From positions 186,001 to 250,000 of the forward strand of contig CAXBLU010000008.1 in the NCBI GenBank assembly GCA_963976815.1: 64,000 bases of DNA. The letters run 5' to 3'. The position numbers and the translations under genes were made by a program. Below, in pieces: positions 34,540 through 43,197 of the stretch (positions are counted from its first letter, which is position 1; every line of letters starts with the position of its first letter). A model generated the notes under the pieces. That model worked only from the letters and a program-made list of their open reading frames with translations. It did no database searches and was not told the DNA's origin. The DNA is from JAHRVQ01 sp963976815. GTDB taxonomy: Bacteria; Pseudomonadota; Gammaproteobacteria; Pseudomonadales; Azotimanducaceae.

Positions 34540-35754
34540 GTGAAAAAACAGATTCAAATTGCCGCGTTAATGGCCACCGCTGCCATGTTTACGCTTGCCG
34601 GGTATGAATTTATCCGTTCAGCATCTACGGTCTTGTTTAAAACTGCCTACGGTGCAGAAAATCTCCCTCTAGTGATGGCAGCCATGCCCGTAGTGGTGTT
34701 TCTTGGTGTTGCACTCTACGGTCGAATTCTAACTGCCCTTGGGCCACGGCGGACGTTAGTCGTGACATCTCTGGGTTCTGCGTTGCTTATCTTTGGCTGT
34801 TATCTGTTGGTACTAAACGGCAACAAGACCGTGACGCCCGTGCTCTACCTCCTAAAAGAATTGTATATCGTACTGCTCATAGAGCAGTACTGGAGCTATA
34901 TCAATTCAAACCTGACCTCCGACGGCGCAAAGAAACTAAATGGACCAATCACCGGTATAGCAGGGTTAGGCGGGGCAATTGGTGGCACGCTCGTCGGCAT
35001 CACCGCAACAAGTTGGGGTACCGAGACCATGTTACTACTCGCGTCATTATCACTTATTCCAGCAGCGTTGGTTTCCAACTTTACCTATTTACGCTTCGGT
35101 GAGCCTGAGGCACCTCCTGGTGAGGTGAGATCAGGGCAGATGGGCTGGGGACTGTTTAAGGAAAACAAAACCCTCGCTTATCTGCTTTCTATTGTCTTGA
35201 TCTCCCAGGTGGTATCAGCGGTATTGGATCTCAAATTCCAGGGTCTATTATCCATGGAGTTTTCTGGCTCCCAGGATGAAGAGACGGCTTTTCAGGGCAC
35301 CTTCTGGGGAACACTCAATACCAGCGTTCTAGTCCTTCAATTTATCCTTGTACCATTGTTGATGAGCTTCGTATCTCTTCGGTTGATTCATATCCTGATG
35401 CCGCTCATTCATCTGTCGGCGATTTCTGTTGCGGTCGTATCACCCTCGGTTCTAACGGTGGGCGTTGCCTTCTTCCTGTTCAAAGCCTTTGACTACTCAT
35501 TATTCAGAGCTAGCAAGGAAGTCCTTTACGTACCCCTGAGTTTTGATGAGAGATACAGAGCAAAAGAAATCATCGATGTGTTTGGATATCGAACAGGGAA
35601 GGGGGCATCTTCAGTGGGCATCGTGCTAATGCAAAAAGCCGGCGTGCTGATGGGCAGTTTGTATTTACCCATCGCGCTTATCGCAACCGCAGCCTGGCTT
35701 GCACTTATTTTTCCTCTCACGAGAACGGCAAAAGCGACAACCAACGACGACTAA
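34540..35754 (+). CDS. Npt1/Npt2-like (ATP/ADP translocase superfamily) membrane transporter
   Basis: This 404-aa membrane protein has about 10-12 helices. The region FKAFDYSLFRASKEVLYVPL followed by ERYRAKEIIDVFGYRTGKG resembles the conserved core of TLC/Npt nucleotide transporters and related MFS proteins. The start is probably GTG 34540; the open frame reaches back into the VOC gene (34462) without support. In free-living bacteria such proteins rarely exchange ATP/ADP, so nucleotide transport is only one option and a divergent MFS role is possible. Confidence 0.65.
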   Translation: MKKQIQIAALMATAAMFTLAGYEFIRSASTVLFKTAYGAENLPLVMAAMPVVVFLGVALYGRILTALGPRRTLVVTSLGSALLIFGCYLLVLNGNKTVTPVLYLLKELYIVLLIEQYWSYINSNLTSDGAKKLNGPITGIAGLGGAIGGTLVGITATSWGTETMLLLASLSLIPAALVSNFTYLRFGEPEAPPGEVRSGQMGWGLFKENKTLAYLLSIVLISQVVSAVLDLKFQGLLSMEFSGSQDEETAFQGTFWGTLNTSVLVLQFILVPLLMSFVSLRLIHILMPLIHLSAISVAVVSPSVLTVGVAFFLFKAFDYSLFRASKEVLYVPLSFDERYRAKEIIDVFGYRTGKGASSVGIVLMQKAGVLMGSLYLPIALIATAAWLALIFPLTRTAKATTNDD

Positions 35755-35788
35755 TAGATTAACTTCATCTGGTTTATTACAGGGGCCA

Positions 35789-35830
35789 GGAGAAGGAGAG
35801 CGAGAACGAGAACGAGAACGAGAATGAGAA
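35789..35830. repeat. Hexamer CGAGAA repeat just before a GNAT gene
   Basis: GGAGAAGGAGAG is followed by four perfect CGAGAA units (35801-35824) and a TGAGAA variant. The array ends 6 nt before the ATG at 35837, so it forms the ribosome-loading region of that gene. It is purine-only except for the repeat C and one T, and may act as a variable enhancer or Shine-Dalgarno substitute. Confidence 0.8.
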
Positions 35831-35836
35831 AGCGCC

Positions 35837-36331
35837 ATGCTAAAACCCAAGACATCCCACAGCGAACTGGAGATTCAGCAATTACTCGTGGCTGATGCCC
35901 CCCTGGTCCTCGATGTCTGGCAACAGGCTAAGGGTAAGGAGTACGGCATTACTTTCCTAGAAAATGAGCTGGCACAACAGACCAATTGCCACCATTACGG
36001 GGCCTTTACAAAGGGTGGACAAGATCATAGTAAGGCCCTGAGAAAAGTACAGGGGTTGATTACTCTTGGTTGGATTGGCCGCTATGGAAAGACTGTAGGG
36101 CTCTACGTCGCCCCGGATTGTCGTCGTCAGGGTATCGCCAGTTTACTTCTCCAGCATTTACTCGACGCCGGCCGAACACTGAATCTTGTTCAGATTAATC
36201 TTGATGTCCTGGACAATAATATCGCCGCAATCAAGCTATATCGCCGATTTGGATTTCGACCTACAGAATCCGAGACTCTCCCTACTCAAAATACCTATCA
36301 CCAGAGAAGCTTTTTCATCTCTCTTATATAG
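35837..36331 (+). CDS. GNAT family N-acetyltransferase
   Basis: This 164-aa acetyltransferase has the acetyl-CoA loop motif in GLYVAPDCRRQGIASLLLQHLL (about residues 88-109), then LDVLDNNIAAIKLYRRFGFRP, the classic motif A and B order. The substrate is unknown. Its leader is a hexamer repeat rather than a conventional ribosome-binding site. The AraC-type regulator follows 58 nt later on the same strand. Confidence 0.8.
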   Translation: MLKPKTSHSELEIQQLLVADAPLVLDVWQQAKGKEYGITFLENELAQQTNCHHYGAFTKGGQDHSKALRKVQGLITLGWIGRYGKTVGLYVAPDCRRQGIASLLLQHLLDAGRTLNLVQINLDVLDNNIAAIKLYRRFGFRPTESETLPTQNTYHQRSFFISLI

Positions 36332-36389
36332 CGATCGGATTCTGCTCCAGCTTGTATCAATACTGTTTTTGGCAGGTTAGATTGGCAAT

Positions 36390-37217
36390 ATGACAAAAGC
36401 TCCAAGACCCCATTCACTGTACGACTTTCGTATGGAAGGTGTGCAATATGAGATTGTTACCCTGGCCCCTGGCGAGAGGATCGTTCGCAAAGCATTGGTT
36501 GCGGGTTATTTCTATCATGTGATATCCGGTTCTGTCATTGGTACATCAGAACACCAGGAGTCGGTTTCCATTGGTACTCGAGATACGATTACTCTGGGTG
36601 GGTTTATGGCCCACGAAATCGTCAATAGCTCATATATGCCTGCTGAATTGTTAATCGGCGCTGAGCCCTATGAGGTCCTGTCCTGGCTTAAGCCTGCACC
36701 AATCGTCAATGTCTTCAAGGCGAGTAGTAAAAACCCTTTCCAAAAACGTCTGCTACTTGCCATTGATCTCGTCATCGAGGAAATCTCAAATCCAGAAATA
36801 CCTCCGGACCAACCAACCCTGGAGCGAACCGCAGAGCTAATTATTTTTTACTTTTTTCGCATGACGAATCCTATTGATGGCCAATTGGATCCCTTTCCTA
36901 GTGACCCAAGGATTATGGCTTCAATCGAGGCGATTAATGCGGATCCTGCCCGGAACTGGACGGTCGGACAGCTGGCAGACATCGCTCATATGTCCCGCTC
37001 TGCATTTTCCGATCGATTTCATGCGCTCGTGGGAGACTCGCCTATTCGTACCCTCGCGACGATTCGACTAAAGGTCGCTGCGCGTAAAATGCTGGATGGG
37101 CAATCAATAGAAAGTGCCGCTCACCTATCGGGCTATGGCTCTGAAGAGGCTTTTAATAGAGCTTTTAAGCGCCAATTCAACGTTTCTCCCGGTCGCTGGC
37201 TAAGAAATCTAAACTAA
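36390..37217 (+). CDS. AraC family transcriptional regulator
   Basis: This 275-aa regulator pairs an N-terminal cupin-type sensor (about residues 15-110) with a C-terminal double helix-turn-helix. The latter reads WTVGQLADIAHMSRSAFSDRFH and AAHLSGYGSEEAFNRAFKRQF, ending SPGRWLR. It sits directly upstream of, and on the same strand as, the ring-cleavage and dioxygenase genes, so it is the likely pathway activator responding to an aromatic inducer. That link is inferred from position. Confidence 0.88.
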   Translation: MTKAPRPHSLYDFRMEGVQYEIVTLAPGERIVRKALVAGYFYHVISGSVIGTSEHQESVSIGTRDTITLGGFMAHEIVNSSYMPAELLIGAEPYEVLSWLKPAPIVNVFKASSKNPFQKRLLLAIDLVIEEISNPEIPPDQPTLERTAELIIFYFFRMTNPIDGQLDPFPSDPRIMASIEAINADPARNWTVGQLADIAHMSRSAFSDRFHALVGDSPIRTLATIRLKVAARKMLDGQSIESAAHLSGYGSEEAFNRAFKRQFNVSPGRWLRNLN

Positions 37218-37329
37218 GGCTTCTGGACGATTGATCAATTTTTTAGCACACCCGCTCATAGGGATTTAGTGTCTTGCTGGGTATGATTCTGTTGTCGCTA
37301 CCAACCAATACAAAAATGAGGGGCACAGG

Positions 37330-38208
37330 ATGACTCCCACTTCAGTTTCTGAACTGGCTTATATTGAACTTGGTGTATCAAACCTGTCCGACTGGCAACG
37401 TTATGCCACGGAGGTACTAGGGCTGGCCGTAGAAGTGAAAGATCAATCACTGCTACTTAAGATGGATCAAGCAATCTGGCGCATAAAAGTTGTAGAAACC
37501 GGTGAGGATGATATCCGTTGCGCCGGATTTGAAGTCAATGATCAGCAATCTATACAAGCTATCACTAAACAGTTAGCGGGTATTGGATACACGGTTAGTG
37601 AGGCCAGCGCGGTTGAGAAAGCCGCGAGAGGTGTTGATACCCTGGTGAGCTGTGAAGATCCCTTTGGTATGCGTATTGAACTGTTTAGCGGCGACCGCAG
37701 CACTGAGCTTCCTTTTATTTCGCCCCGTGATGTCAAAGGCTTTATTACGGGTGATCAGGGTCTGGGGCATATTGTTTTGTTTGTTGCAGACGAACAGGCA
37801 GCGGTTGATTTTTATCAAAAGGGCCTGGGCTTTCGGCTATCGGATCACATCACCATGGGCCCAGAAGGGCATCAGATTAATCTGACGTTCTTACATTGTA
37901 ATGCGCGTCATCACTCCCTCGCACTGGCGCCAGTACCAATACCCAAAAAACTCAATCACATCATGTTAGAGGTCACGACGCTTGATGATGTCGGTTTTGG
38001 ACTAGATCGGGCGAACGCAGAGTCGACGCCAATATCATCCTCCATCGGTTGCCATACCAATGACAAGATGGTCAGTTTTTATATGAAAACCCCTTCAGGT
38101 TTCGATATCGAATATGGTTTTGGCGGGATTGAGATTGATGATGATACCTGGCAAACGACAACCTATGACAAACCCAGCATATGGGGCCATAAAGGCAACC
38201 TTAACTAA
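37330..38208 (+). CDS. Class I extradiol ring-cleavage dioxygenase (BphC-type)
   Basis: This 292-aa two-domain VOC enzyme resembles 2,3-dihydroxybiphenyl 1,2-dioxygenase. The Fe(II) ligands are visible in the C-terminal domain: His147 (GLGHIVLF), His194 or His195 (RHHSLALAP) and Glu261 (FDIEYG), close to BphC His146, His210 and Glu260. It would open a catechol-type ring by meta cleavage. GAGGGG lies upstream of the ATG. A biphenyl, terpenoid or steroid catechol is possible; sequence alone does not decide. Confidence 0.87.
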   Translation: MTPTSVSELAYIELGVSNLSDWQRYATEVLGLAVEVKDQSLLLKMDQAIWRIKVVETGEDDIRCAGFEVNDQQSIQAITKQLAGIGYTVSEASAVEKAARGVDTLVSCEDPFGMRIELFSGDRSTELPFISPRDVKGFITGDQGLGHIVLFVADEQAAVDFYQKGLGFRLSDHITMGPEGHQINLTFLHCNARHHSLALAPVPIPKKLNHIMLEVTTLDDVGFGLDRANAESTPISSSIGCHTNDKMVSFYMKTPSGFDIEYGFGGIEIDDDTWQTTTYDKPSIWGHKGNLN

Positions 38209-38254
38209 GCTATCGGTCAAAAATAGATAAAATAATAAACTCAAGGAGATCAGC

Positions 38255-39610
38255 GTGTCGGAAGCCATCATTACGAGTGACCGTTTAAGTCTCGACCTTG
38301 ATACCTGTTACGACCCCATAACCGGCGTGTTAGACAGACGTATCTTTACTGATGAAGCGATTTATCAAGAAGAACTAAAGCGTATTTTTGGCCGTGGCTG
38401 GAATTTTATTTGCCATGATTCCCAGATCCCTGATGCAGGTAATTTTTTTACCAACTATATCGGTGAAGATGCAGTGATTGCGGTTCGAGATCGAACCGGA
38501 AAGGTGAATGTCCACTTGAACTCATGTCCCCATCGCGGCAATACAGTTTGCCGGGCGGAATTGGGTACAACAAAAAGTTTCTTTTGTTCTTACCACGGTT
38601 GGAATTTTGATTTAGACGGCTCACTAATTGCGGCGCCCAATGAGGAGGCTTTTTACAAAGGTGATCTGGATAAAACAGCGTGGGGGCTAGAATCGGCGGC
38701 CAAAGTTGAAAACTATAAAGGTTTTATCTTTGCCACCCTGGATCCCGCGGCACCACCACTTACAGACTATTTAGGTTGGGTGGGCAAACTCGGAATCGAC
38801 ATGATGCTGGTTGATGGTCCTGTCCGATTCTTAGATGGTATTCATAAGAATCGACTTAAGTGTAATTGGAAGTTTGCGGTCGATAATTTATATGACTGGT
38901 ATCACGTTAAAGTTTCCCACGGCACTGCTTTTAAAGTAGGCCTTGTCACGGAAGAAGCCATGGCACCGAACGATCAGATGGTCATCCTTGGGGAGTATGG
39001 TCACGGCATAGGTGGTCCAGGCTTAACTCATGAGCGACAGGCAGAATATGACCAACGTCTGGCTTCCGGAGAAGGGGATCCACAATGGTACGATTTGAGT
39101 GCCAGTCATCGTACTGACCCCAGGGTTCGCGAAATGCTTGGGCCAGTCGGTTTCAGATCCTATGGTCACCCCAATATCTTCCCCAATTTATGGATAACCC
39201 AAACAAGGCAAATGTGCTTGCGTATACCAAGAGGTCCTTTTGAAACTGAAATCTGGTGGTTTAACTATCTACCGGAGGATTTACCAGAGGCCAATGCCCA
39301 ACAGACCATCTTCGGCCACAATCATATTTTTGGTCCCGCAGGATTTCTAGAACAGGACGATGGTGAAAACTGGAGCCATTCCACACGGGGAGCCCGGGGG
39401 ACCCAATCCAAGAAACGACCCTTAAACTTTTCCATGGGACTTGGACACGACACCGTAAGTAAAGATTCTTCAGGACAAAGTGGCATTGAGGCGGTGGTCA
39501 ATGAACATGGTCAACGTTGGACCTATCAATCCTGGAAGGAATGGATGCAAGCCGACTCCTGGCAGGAACTGATGGAGAACCACTCAACGCCACCGGAAGG
39601 AAATGTGTAA
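38255..39610 (+). CDS. Rieske aromatic ring-hydroxylating dioxygenase, alpha subunit
   Basis: This 451-aa catalytic subunit has a Rieske cluster (Cys91-x-His93 in SCPHRG and Cys111-x2-His114 in CSYHGW). Its mononuclear iron site has Asp214, His217 and His222 in NLYDWYHVKVSH. The start is GTG with an excellent AAGGAGA at 7 nt. It adds both atoms of O2 to an aromatic ring, giving a cis-dihydrodiol. No ferredoxin or reductase gene is adjacent, so electrons must come from elsewhere. The stop overlaps the beta-subunit ATG by 1 nt. Confidence 0.92.
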   Translation: MSEAIITSDRLSLDLDTCYDPITGVLDRRIFTDEAIYQEELKRIFGRGWNFICHDSQIPDAGNFFTNYIGEDAVIAVRDRTGKVNVHLNSCPHRGNTVCRAELGTTKSFFCSYHGWNFDLDGSLIAAPNEEAFYKGDLDKTAWGLESAAKVENYKGFIFATLDPAAPPLTDYLGWVGKLGIDMMLVDGPVRFLDGIHKNRLKCNWKFAVDNLYDWYHVKVSHGTAFKVGLVTEEAMAPNDQMVILGEYGHGIGGPGLTHERQAEYDQRLASGEGDPQWYDLSASHRTDPRVREMLGPVGFRSYGHPNIFPNLWITQTRQMCLRIPRGPFETEIWWFNYLPEDLPEANAQQTIFGHNHIFGPAGFLEQDDGENWSHSTRGARGTQSKKRPLNFSMGLGHDTVSKDSSGQSGIEAVVNEHGQRWTYQSWKEWMQADSWQELMENHSTPPEGNV

Positions 39611-40143
39611 TGGGTGGCTATCAAGACTTATCTATACAAGAACGTATGACGTTATCATTTGAGGCTGAGCAGTTTCTGTATCAAGAAGCCGCTCTGTTGG
39701 ATGACCGCCGCTTTGACGATTGGTTGGGATTGTTGACGGAAGACATTCATTACTGGATGCCGATTCGCCGAACAACACAGGCTAAAGAAGTACATTTGGA
39801 ATTTACAAAACCTGGTGGCATGGCCTTTTTTGATGATGACCTGGGGACCCTGACCCTGAGAGTCAAGCGATTATCAGTTGGACGCGCTTGGGCGGAAGAC
39901 CCACCTTCACGAACTCGTTATCTTATTACCAACGTGCAGGTGTCCAAAGTGGAAGGTGATGAGATTACGGTGAAGTGCAACTTCCAACTTTATCGTACCC
40001 GCTTAAACAGCGAAGAAGATAGTTGGATTGGCCGACGCGAGGATGTATTACGCCGCATTGATGGGGAACTCAAACTAGCAAGGCGGCATATTTTTTTGGA
40101 ACAGACCGTCATTCTTTCACAAAACCTGAGCAGCATTTTCTAA
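39610..40143 (+). CDS. Ring-hydroxylating dioxygenase, beta subunit
   Basis: The 177-aa protein matches the small subunit of Rieske dioxygenases, with EAEQFLYQEAALLDDRRFDDWLGLL and YWMPIRRTT near the N-terminus and RLNSEEDSWIGRREDVLRR near the end. It forms the alpha3beta3 scaffold and is not catalytic itself. The ATG at 39610 overlaps the alpha stop (TAATG) with GGAAGG upstream; the frame open further left lies inside the alpha gene. Confidence 0.92.
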   Translation: MGGYQDLSIQERMTLSFEAEQFLYQEAALLDDRRFDDWLGLLTEDIHYWMPIRRTTQAKEVHLEFTKPGGMAFFDDDLGTLTLRVKRLSVGRAWAEDPPSRTRYLITNVQVSKVEGDEITVKCNFQLYRTRLNSEEDSWIGRREDVLRRIDGELKLARRHIFLEQTVILSQNLSSIF

Positions 40144-40144
40144 T

Positions 40145-40969
40145 ATGAGACTCGAAAAACAGACAGTAATAATTACCGGGGGTGCCTCGGGCCTGGGTGC
40201 TGCAATCGTAAAACGCTTTATTGCTGAGGGTGCGAACATTGGGGTGCTCGATCGTTCAGAGGAGGGCTGTGAAACACTCCGCAATGAATACGGCGGCAAG
40301 ATAGTTTGCGTAGCAGGTGACGTTAGACGGTTTGATGATAACAACAAGATAGTCACGGAATGCATTAACAGGTTTGGCAAGCTCGACTGCGTGATTGGCA
40401 ACGCCGGTATCTGGGACTACAACATCACCCTCGCTGATATGCCTGCAGATAAGTTACAGGCATCCTTTCAGGAGCTGTTTGAGATTAATGTACTGGGTTA
40501 CATGATGTTGTCAAAGGCAGCACTTAAACCATTGGTAGAGACCCGTGGCTCTATGATCTTTACGGCATCCAATGCAGCATTTTGGCCTAGCGGTGGGGGT
40601 ATGCTTTATACGGCAACAAAACACGCGGTAGCCGGCATGATCAAGCAACTGGCCTTTGAGCTCGCACCCCACATTCGTGTGAATGGTGTTGCCCCTGGCG
40701 CAATATCTACCCAACTTAAGGGCCCCGAAAGTCTCGGCATGGGGAATGCAAATTTTCCCGGCGCGCAAATGACCGCTAGTGCAAATGACTTCGTTCCCAT
40801 TGGTCAAATGCCAACGCCAGCAGAATACGCAGGCGCCTATGTGTTTTTTGCCTCAAGGGAAGATAACGTCCCATCAACCGGGGCAATCCTAAATCATGAT
40901 GGTGGTTTCGGTATCCGTGGGCTTGGCCCCATTCCACGCGGTGGCGACGACCTCCTCAGTAAAATTTAA
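40145..40969 (+). CDS. cis-Dihydrodiol dehydrogenase (BphB-like SDR)
   Basis: A 274-aa SDR with GGASGLG cofactor motif, NAGIWDYN, the catalytic Tyr155-x3-Lys159 (YTATK) and a C-terminal HDGGFGIRGLGPIPRGGDDL that strongly recalls BphB-type cis-2,3-dihydrodiol dehydrogenases. It would oxidise the dioxygenase product to the catechol cleaved by the 37330 enzyme. It starts one base after the beta-subunit stop. The four genes thus encode three consecutive steps. Confidence 0.88.
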   Translation: MRLEKQTVIITGGASGLGAAIVKRFIAEGANIGVLDRSEEGCETLRNEYGGKIVCVAGDVRRFDDNNKIVTECINRFGKLDCVIGNAGIWDYNITLADMPADKLQASFQELFEINVLGYMMLSKAALKPLVETRGSMIFTASNAAFWPSGGGMLYTATKHAVAGMIKQLAFELAPHIRVNGVAPGAISTQLKGPESLGMGNANFPGAQMTASANDFVPIGQMPTPAEYAGAYVFFASREDNVPSTGAILNHDGGFGIRGLGPIPRGGDDLLSKI

Positions 40970-41051
40970 GCCGGTTGTTTTCTATTCAAACGGCTCCGTT
41001 ATGCCAGCTGTTTAAGGGTTAAACAAATATTTAGATAATTGTGAGAGCACT

Positions 41052-41831
41052 ATGGATTTAGGAATTAAAGGTAAAACTGCAATGGTGTGTGGCGGTAGTT
41101 CCGGTCTCGGAAAAGCGATTGCCAGTGCACTTTCCCATGAAGGCGTTCAGGTTCTTATCGTTGCCCGAGACGAGGCAAAGTTGAAACTTTGTGCAGGTGA
41201 GATTAGCACTAGTAGTGGCATTGCCGTTGAATATCTATCGATTGATCTTGCTACACAGGATGGCCGCGAACAATTGCTAGGAAAGTGCTCGAACATTGAT
41301 ATTCTTGTGAACAACTCAGGAGGTCCTCCGGTCGGAGATTATCGTTCTCTAACACGAGACGATTGGATCGCAGCGCTCGACGCTAACATGCTCGGTGCTA
41401 TCGAACTGATCAATGCATCATTACCGGGCATGATCGAACGAGAATTTGGCCGCATCTTGAATGTGACCAGTCATATGGTCAAAGCCCCCATTGCACTATT
41501 AAGTTTGTCTAACGGAGCGCGAGCGGGATTGACGGGTTACGTCGGTGGAGTTGCGCGAGACGTGGCTGCCCACAATGTGACCATGAATAATCTACTACCT
41601 GGGCAATTTGAAACCGAACGATTGCGCTCTAACCACAAAAAGTTTGCAGGGAATATGAAGGTATCGATCGAAGATTTCCAAGAAAAATCCAAACGCAATA
41701 TTCCAGCGGGTCGTTTTGGTCGTCCAGAAGAATTCGGGGATTACGCTGCTTTCTTATGCGGGGTGAACAGTGGGTTTGTCACTGGTCAGAATATTATGCT
41801 GGATGGCGGACAGTATCCCGGGCTCACCTAG
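41052..41831 (+). CDS. Atypical SDR family protein lacking the Tyr-x3-Lys motif
   Basis: This 259-aa SDR-fold protein has CGGSSGLGKA and NNSGGPP. The position of the catalytic Tyr-x3-Lys reads Ser153-Asn-Gly-Ala-Arg157 (LSNGARAGLTG), although the conserved Ser140 remains. SDRs with an SNxxR segment form a known divergent subgroup whose chemistry is unclear. It follows the dihydrodiol dehydrogenase after 82 nt on the same strand. It converges with the cNMP-binding gene, overlapping by 4 nt. Confidence 0.8.
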   Translation: MDLGIKGKTAMVCGGSSGLGKAIASALSHEGVQVLIVARDEAKLKLCAGEISTSSGIAVEYLSIDLATQDGREQLLGKCSNIDILVNNSGGPPVGDYRSLTRDDWIAALDANMLGAIELINASLPGMIEREFGRILNVTSHMVKAPIALLSLSNGARAGLTGYVGGVARDVAAHNVTMNNLLPGQFETERLRSNHKKFAGNMKVSIEDFQEKSKRNIPAGRFGRPEEFGDYAAFLCGVNSGFVTGQNIMLDGGQYPGLT

Positions 41832-42349
41832 GCGATTCTCAAGCTCAAGCGAGTGACAAGATCATTCATATGATTGAGTCGGTTAACGAGCACATCAATT
41901 AAGTTGTCTTTGAGCTTTTCACGGATTGGTGCATCCATATGTTGGAGGGTTGGCCGATCAATTTCAAATAGAATGCAATCCGCGAGAGACTTAACGGAGG
42001 TTGTACGACGGTGCTTGGTTAGAAAAGAAATTTCTCCAAAACAGTCTCCTGGGTGGAGTGCCGCAATTGGCCGCGGCGCATCTTTTTTGATGATAGCGAC
42101 CTTGCCAGTCAGGATAACGTAAAAAGAATCGTCAACAGCACCTTCCGAGATCAAAGTTTGTCCTTTGCTCGCCAGAAAGAAGTGGGAGTGAAATCCGGTA
42201 ATCAGATCCTTTTCAGAATTACTAAAATTGTCAAAAAAGTGAACCTTGTTAAGAATACCCAGGGCTTTTTCGGGGGTAATATCGAGCCGCTTCATCTGCG
42301 AGTTCTGTTCTGCACCTATTCTGTTCAAGTATAGACTGCCTGTTGGCAT
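41828..42349 (-). CDS. Cyclic nucleotide-binding domain protein
   Basis: This 173-aa protein is a single cNMP-binding (CAP_ED) domain with the phosphate-binding-cassette-like stretch ALHPGDCFGEISFLTKHRRTTSVKS. It is followed by a helical C-terminal tail (LIDVLVNRLNHMNDLV) that may be a coiled coil. No DNA-binding or kinase domain is attached. The ATG at 42295 (MKRLDITPEKAL) is an equally plausible start giving 155 aa. It lies antisense between two SDR genes. Confidence 0.8.
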   Translation of the reverse strand: MPTGSLYLNRIGAEQNSQMKRLDITPEKALGILNKVHFFDNFSNSEKDLITGFHSHFFLASKGQTLISEGAVDDSFYVILTGKVAIIKKDAPRPIAALHPGDCFGEISFLTKHRRTTSVKSLADCILFEIDRPTLQHMDAPIREKLKDNLIDVLVNRLNHMNDLVTRLSLRIA

Positions 42350-42399
42350 CCGCTGCCGCTACGGTAATAATCAGTGTTTCTGAAAAGGGGAATTAATGT

Positions 42400-43197
42400 A
42401 TGGCAGGTTTACTGAAGGATAAAGTCGCAATTGTGACCGGCGCGAGTCGCGGAATTGGAGAAGCACTCGCGATTCGTTACGCAATGGAAGGCGCTAAAGT
42501 TGTAGTTTCTGCCAGAACAGTAAATGAGGGTGATCATGCCCTGGGCGGAAGTATTCAATCCGTTGTTGATCGAATCACAGCGGCGGGAGGAGATGCACTT
42601 GGCGTCAGGGCGGATCTTGCTATTCACGAGCATCGAGAGAATTTGGTCAAAGAAGCCATTGATCGATTTGGCAAGGTAGACATTCTGGTTAACAACGCCG
42701 CCGTCACCTATTTTACACCGGTCACAACGTTCAAGAAAAAACACTTCGATCTCATGTTAGAAGTTCAGGTTTATGCTCCGTTCCACCTGTCGCAATTGGT
42801 GTTACCGGGGATGATCGAGCGTGAGGAGGGCTGGATATTGAATATTTCCTCCCACGCAGCGCTTCATCCAGCGAAGGACGCGGGGGGTCGAGGAGGCACG
42901 GTCTACGGCATGTGTAAATCAGCCCTGGAGAGGTTTTCCACGGGACTCGCGTCGGAGGTTTATGACAAGCACATTGGCGTCAATGTGATCTCACCGGGTC
43001 TTGTCGCCACCCCTGGTGTGGTACATCACAAGTTGATCACCGAAGAGTCAAAAGACCGGGTGGTACCTGTGGAGAACATGGCGGAAGCTTGCTTGCACTT
43101 AAGTCACGGCGATCCTAAAGAGATAACGGGTAAAATCACCTATGCGGTCGACATGATCAAGGACTATGACTTAACGCCTCAAGCCCTCGCGTTCTAG
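42400..43197 (+). CDS. SDR family oxidoreductase
   Basis: This 265-aa short-chain dehydrogenase has TGASRGIGEALA, NNAAVTYF, and the catalytic Tyr169-x3-Lys173 (YGMCK). Near residue 160 it carries a Gly-rich AGGRGGT insertion just before the Tyr. The substrate is unknown; position beside the ring-cleavage cluster suggests a role with a downstream intermediate. AAAAGGGG lies upstream of ATG. It is convergent with metA (4-nt overlap). Confidence 0.83.
   Translation: MAGLLKDKVAIVTGASRGIGEALAIRYAMEGAKVVVSARTVNEGDHALGGSIQSVVDRITAAGGDALGVRADLAIHEHRENLVKEAIDRFGKVDILVNNAAVTYFTPVTTFKKKHFDLMLEVQVYAPFHLSQLVLPGMIEREEGWILNISSHAALHPAKDAGGRGGTVYGMCKSALERFSTGLASEVYDKHIGVNVISPGLVATPGVVHHKLITEESKDRVVPVENMAEACLHLSHGDPKEITGKITYAVDMIKDYDLTPQALAF

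Noticed and set aside
40968..40994. Imperfect inverted repeat AGCCG...CGGCT after the dihydrodiol dehydrogenase
   Set aside because: Five pairs plus a mismatch and no T-run; too weak to call a terminator.
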